Assembly (NCBI GenBank): GCA_903844785.1
Contig: CAIMVB010000292.1
Location: forward strand, 1-7,081
Reading direction: 5' to 3'
DNA: 7,081 bases
Origin: an uncultured Rhodospirillales bacterium
GTDB lineage: Bacteria; Pseudomonadota; Alphaproteobacteria; Acetobacterales; Acetobacteraceae
Made by a program: the position numbers and the translations under genes. Positions 6,415 to 7,081 of the stretch are shown in pieces; positions within the stretch are counted from its first letter, which is position 1, and each line of letters starts with the position of its first letter. The notes below the pieces were generated by a model, which did not search any database, had not been told where the DNA came from, and saw only the letters and a program-made list of their open reading frames with translations.

Positions 6415-7081
6415 GGCAATGCTCCATGTTGGTTTTGCAGCCCAGCCAGGACCGGCCGGCCTGCATCATGTTGAGGTCCAGAAGGTTTGTTTTCGGTCTC
6501 CCGAAGTAGAGGACCGACAGTCGCAAGCATCATGAAGAGAAGGAGTATTTCGATGATATAAACGCCTACATATCCTGTACTCGGCGCATCCAGGCCCACG
6601 CCAAGAATGCCCGCTGAGGCAAGGGATGAAAGGACATCGCGGATCACGCCGCCAAGCGCCACAGCAATGCCACCTGCTGTTGCGGTGACGGCACCCCAGA
6701 CACCAAGCGTGAGGCCAATTTGGCCTTCAGGCGCAGCCTGCATGCATCCAGTCAATGTCGCATGCGCAAAAAGCCCGGCGCCGAAACCAATGGCGGCCGT
6801 TCCAGCCGCAAAAATCAGGGTTGATTCCAAAGGTGCCGCAAATATCACCATTACAAATCCGGATATGCCAACCATGGCACCTGCACTTGCCACGCGTTGG
6901 GCGTGCATGCCTCTTCCCAACAACGGGGCTGCACGCAAAAATCCAAGGACCGCGCCGGTTGCAAATAATGCGGTGAGCGCAGTTGTCGCCGCTACGCTGA
7001 GCGAGAGAATTTGGCCGCCATAGGGTTCAAGCAATACATCCTGCATACCAAAGGCCGCGGTCCCGAGCGCAGCGGCCAACA
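6411..7081 (-). CDS. lhaA: LhaA/PucC-family light-harvesting assembly protein (C-terminal 222 residues; cut by the right edge)
   Basis: LhaA belongs to the PucC (bacteriochlorophyll delivery) family, related to the major facilitator superfamily, and helps assemble the LH1 antenna in the inner membrane. The visible part opens with GMQDVLLEPYGGQILSLSV (11-29 of the fragment), a hallmark of the family. Hydrophobic segments follow at about 26-50, 63-81, 87-108, 121-146 and 168-191, then a polar tail of about 30 residues. The codon at 7079 is TTG and sits inside the gene, so the real start lies beyond the window. The position directly before puhA, with an ATGA overlap, is the reason for choosing LhaA rather than PucC, which usually sits beside LH2 genes. 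The assignment within the family rests on that context. Confidence 0.92.
   Translation of the reverse strand, partial: LAAALGTAAFGMQDVLLEPYGGQILSLSVAATTALTALFATGAVLGFLRAAPLLGRGMHAQRVASAGAMVGISGFVMVIFAAPLESTLIFAAGTAAIGFGAGLFAHATLTGCMQAAPEGQIGLTLGVWGAVTATAGGIAVALGGVIRDVLSSLASAGILGVGLDAPSTGYVGVYIIEILLLFMMLATVGPLLRETENKPSGPQHDAGRPVLAGLQNQHGALP
6422..6425 (-). promoter_or_regulatory. Ribosome binding site of puhA
   Basis: GGAG on the minus strand lies seven bases before the ATG at 6414, within the last codons of lhaA. It supports the chosen start in addition to the ATGA overlap. Confidence 0.6.

Noticed and set aside
7077..7079. TTG at 7079 as the start of lhaA
   Set aside because: It falls inside a conserved membrane protein just before the GMQDVLLEPYG hallmark; the gene continues past the edge.

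Overview
The window is part of an alphaproteobacterial photosynthesis gene cluster. Every gene I can support lies on the minus strand, so transcription runs from the right edge to the left edge: lhaA (C-terminal part), puhA, puhB, puhC, a 101-codon unidentified gene, acsF, puhE, a possible broken small gene, hemA, and bchI (N-terminal part). This order around puhABC, acsF, puhE and hemA is characteristic of purple Alphaproteobacteria with a type-II reaction centre. AcsF is the oxygen-using cyclase, so the organism makes bacteriochlorophyll at least partly under oxygen, which suits an aerobic anoxygenic phototroph or a facultative purple bacterium. Base composition looks mid-50s percent G+C by eye. 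I cannot place it below class from this window.

Right part (about 4500-7081): genes for building the reaction centre and its LH1 antenna. LhaA is a PucC-type membrane protein for antenna assembly or pigment delivery. PuhA is the H subunit of the reaction centre. PuhB and PuhC are membrane-bound assembly factors. A 101-residue soluble protein of unknown function follows puhC.

Middle part (about 2057-4199): acsF, which closes the isocyclic ring of Mg-protoporphyrin monomethyl ester, and puhE, a multi-pass membrane protein that here carries a long C-terminal tail.

Left part (1-2060): hemA makes 5-aminolevulinate, the precursor of all tetrapyrroles, and bchI is the AAA+ subunit of magnesium chelatase, the first committed step to bacteriochlorophyll. 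The window therefore joins precursor supply (HemA), pathway entry (BchI), a mid-pathway step (AcsF) and assembly of the photosynthetic complexes in one transcript.

The genes are packed almost without gaps. Four secure junctions are 4-base overlaps or a one-base TGATG overlap, a fifth is a GTGA overlap if my puhB start is right, and two others have gaps of 7 and 10 bases. The only gap over 100 bases, between puhE and hemA, appears to hold a small gene that reads in one frame and then another. It starts in an ATGA overlap with puhE and, after a one-base shift, ends in an ATGA overlap with hemA. I saw no tRNA, rRNA, CRISPR array, insertion sequence, clear terminator or promoter.
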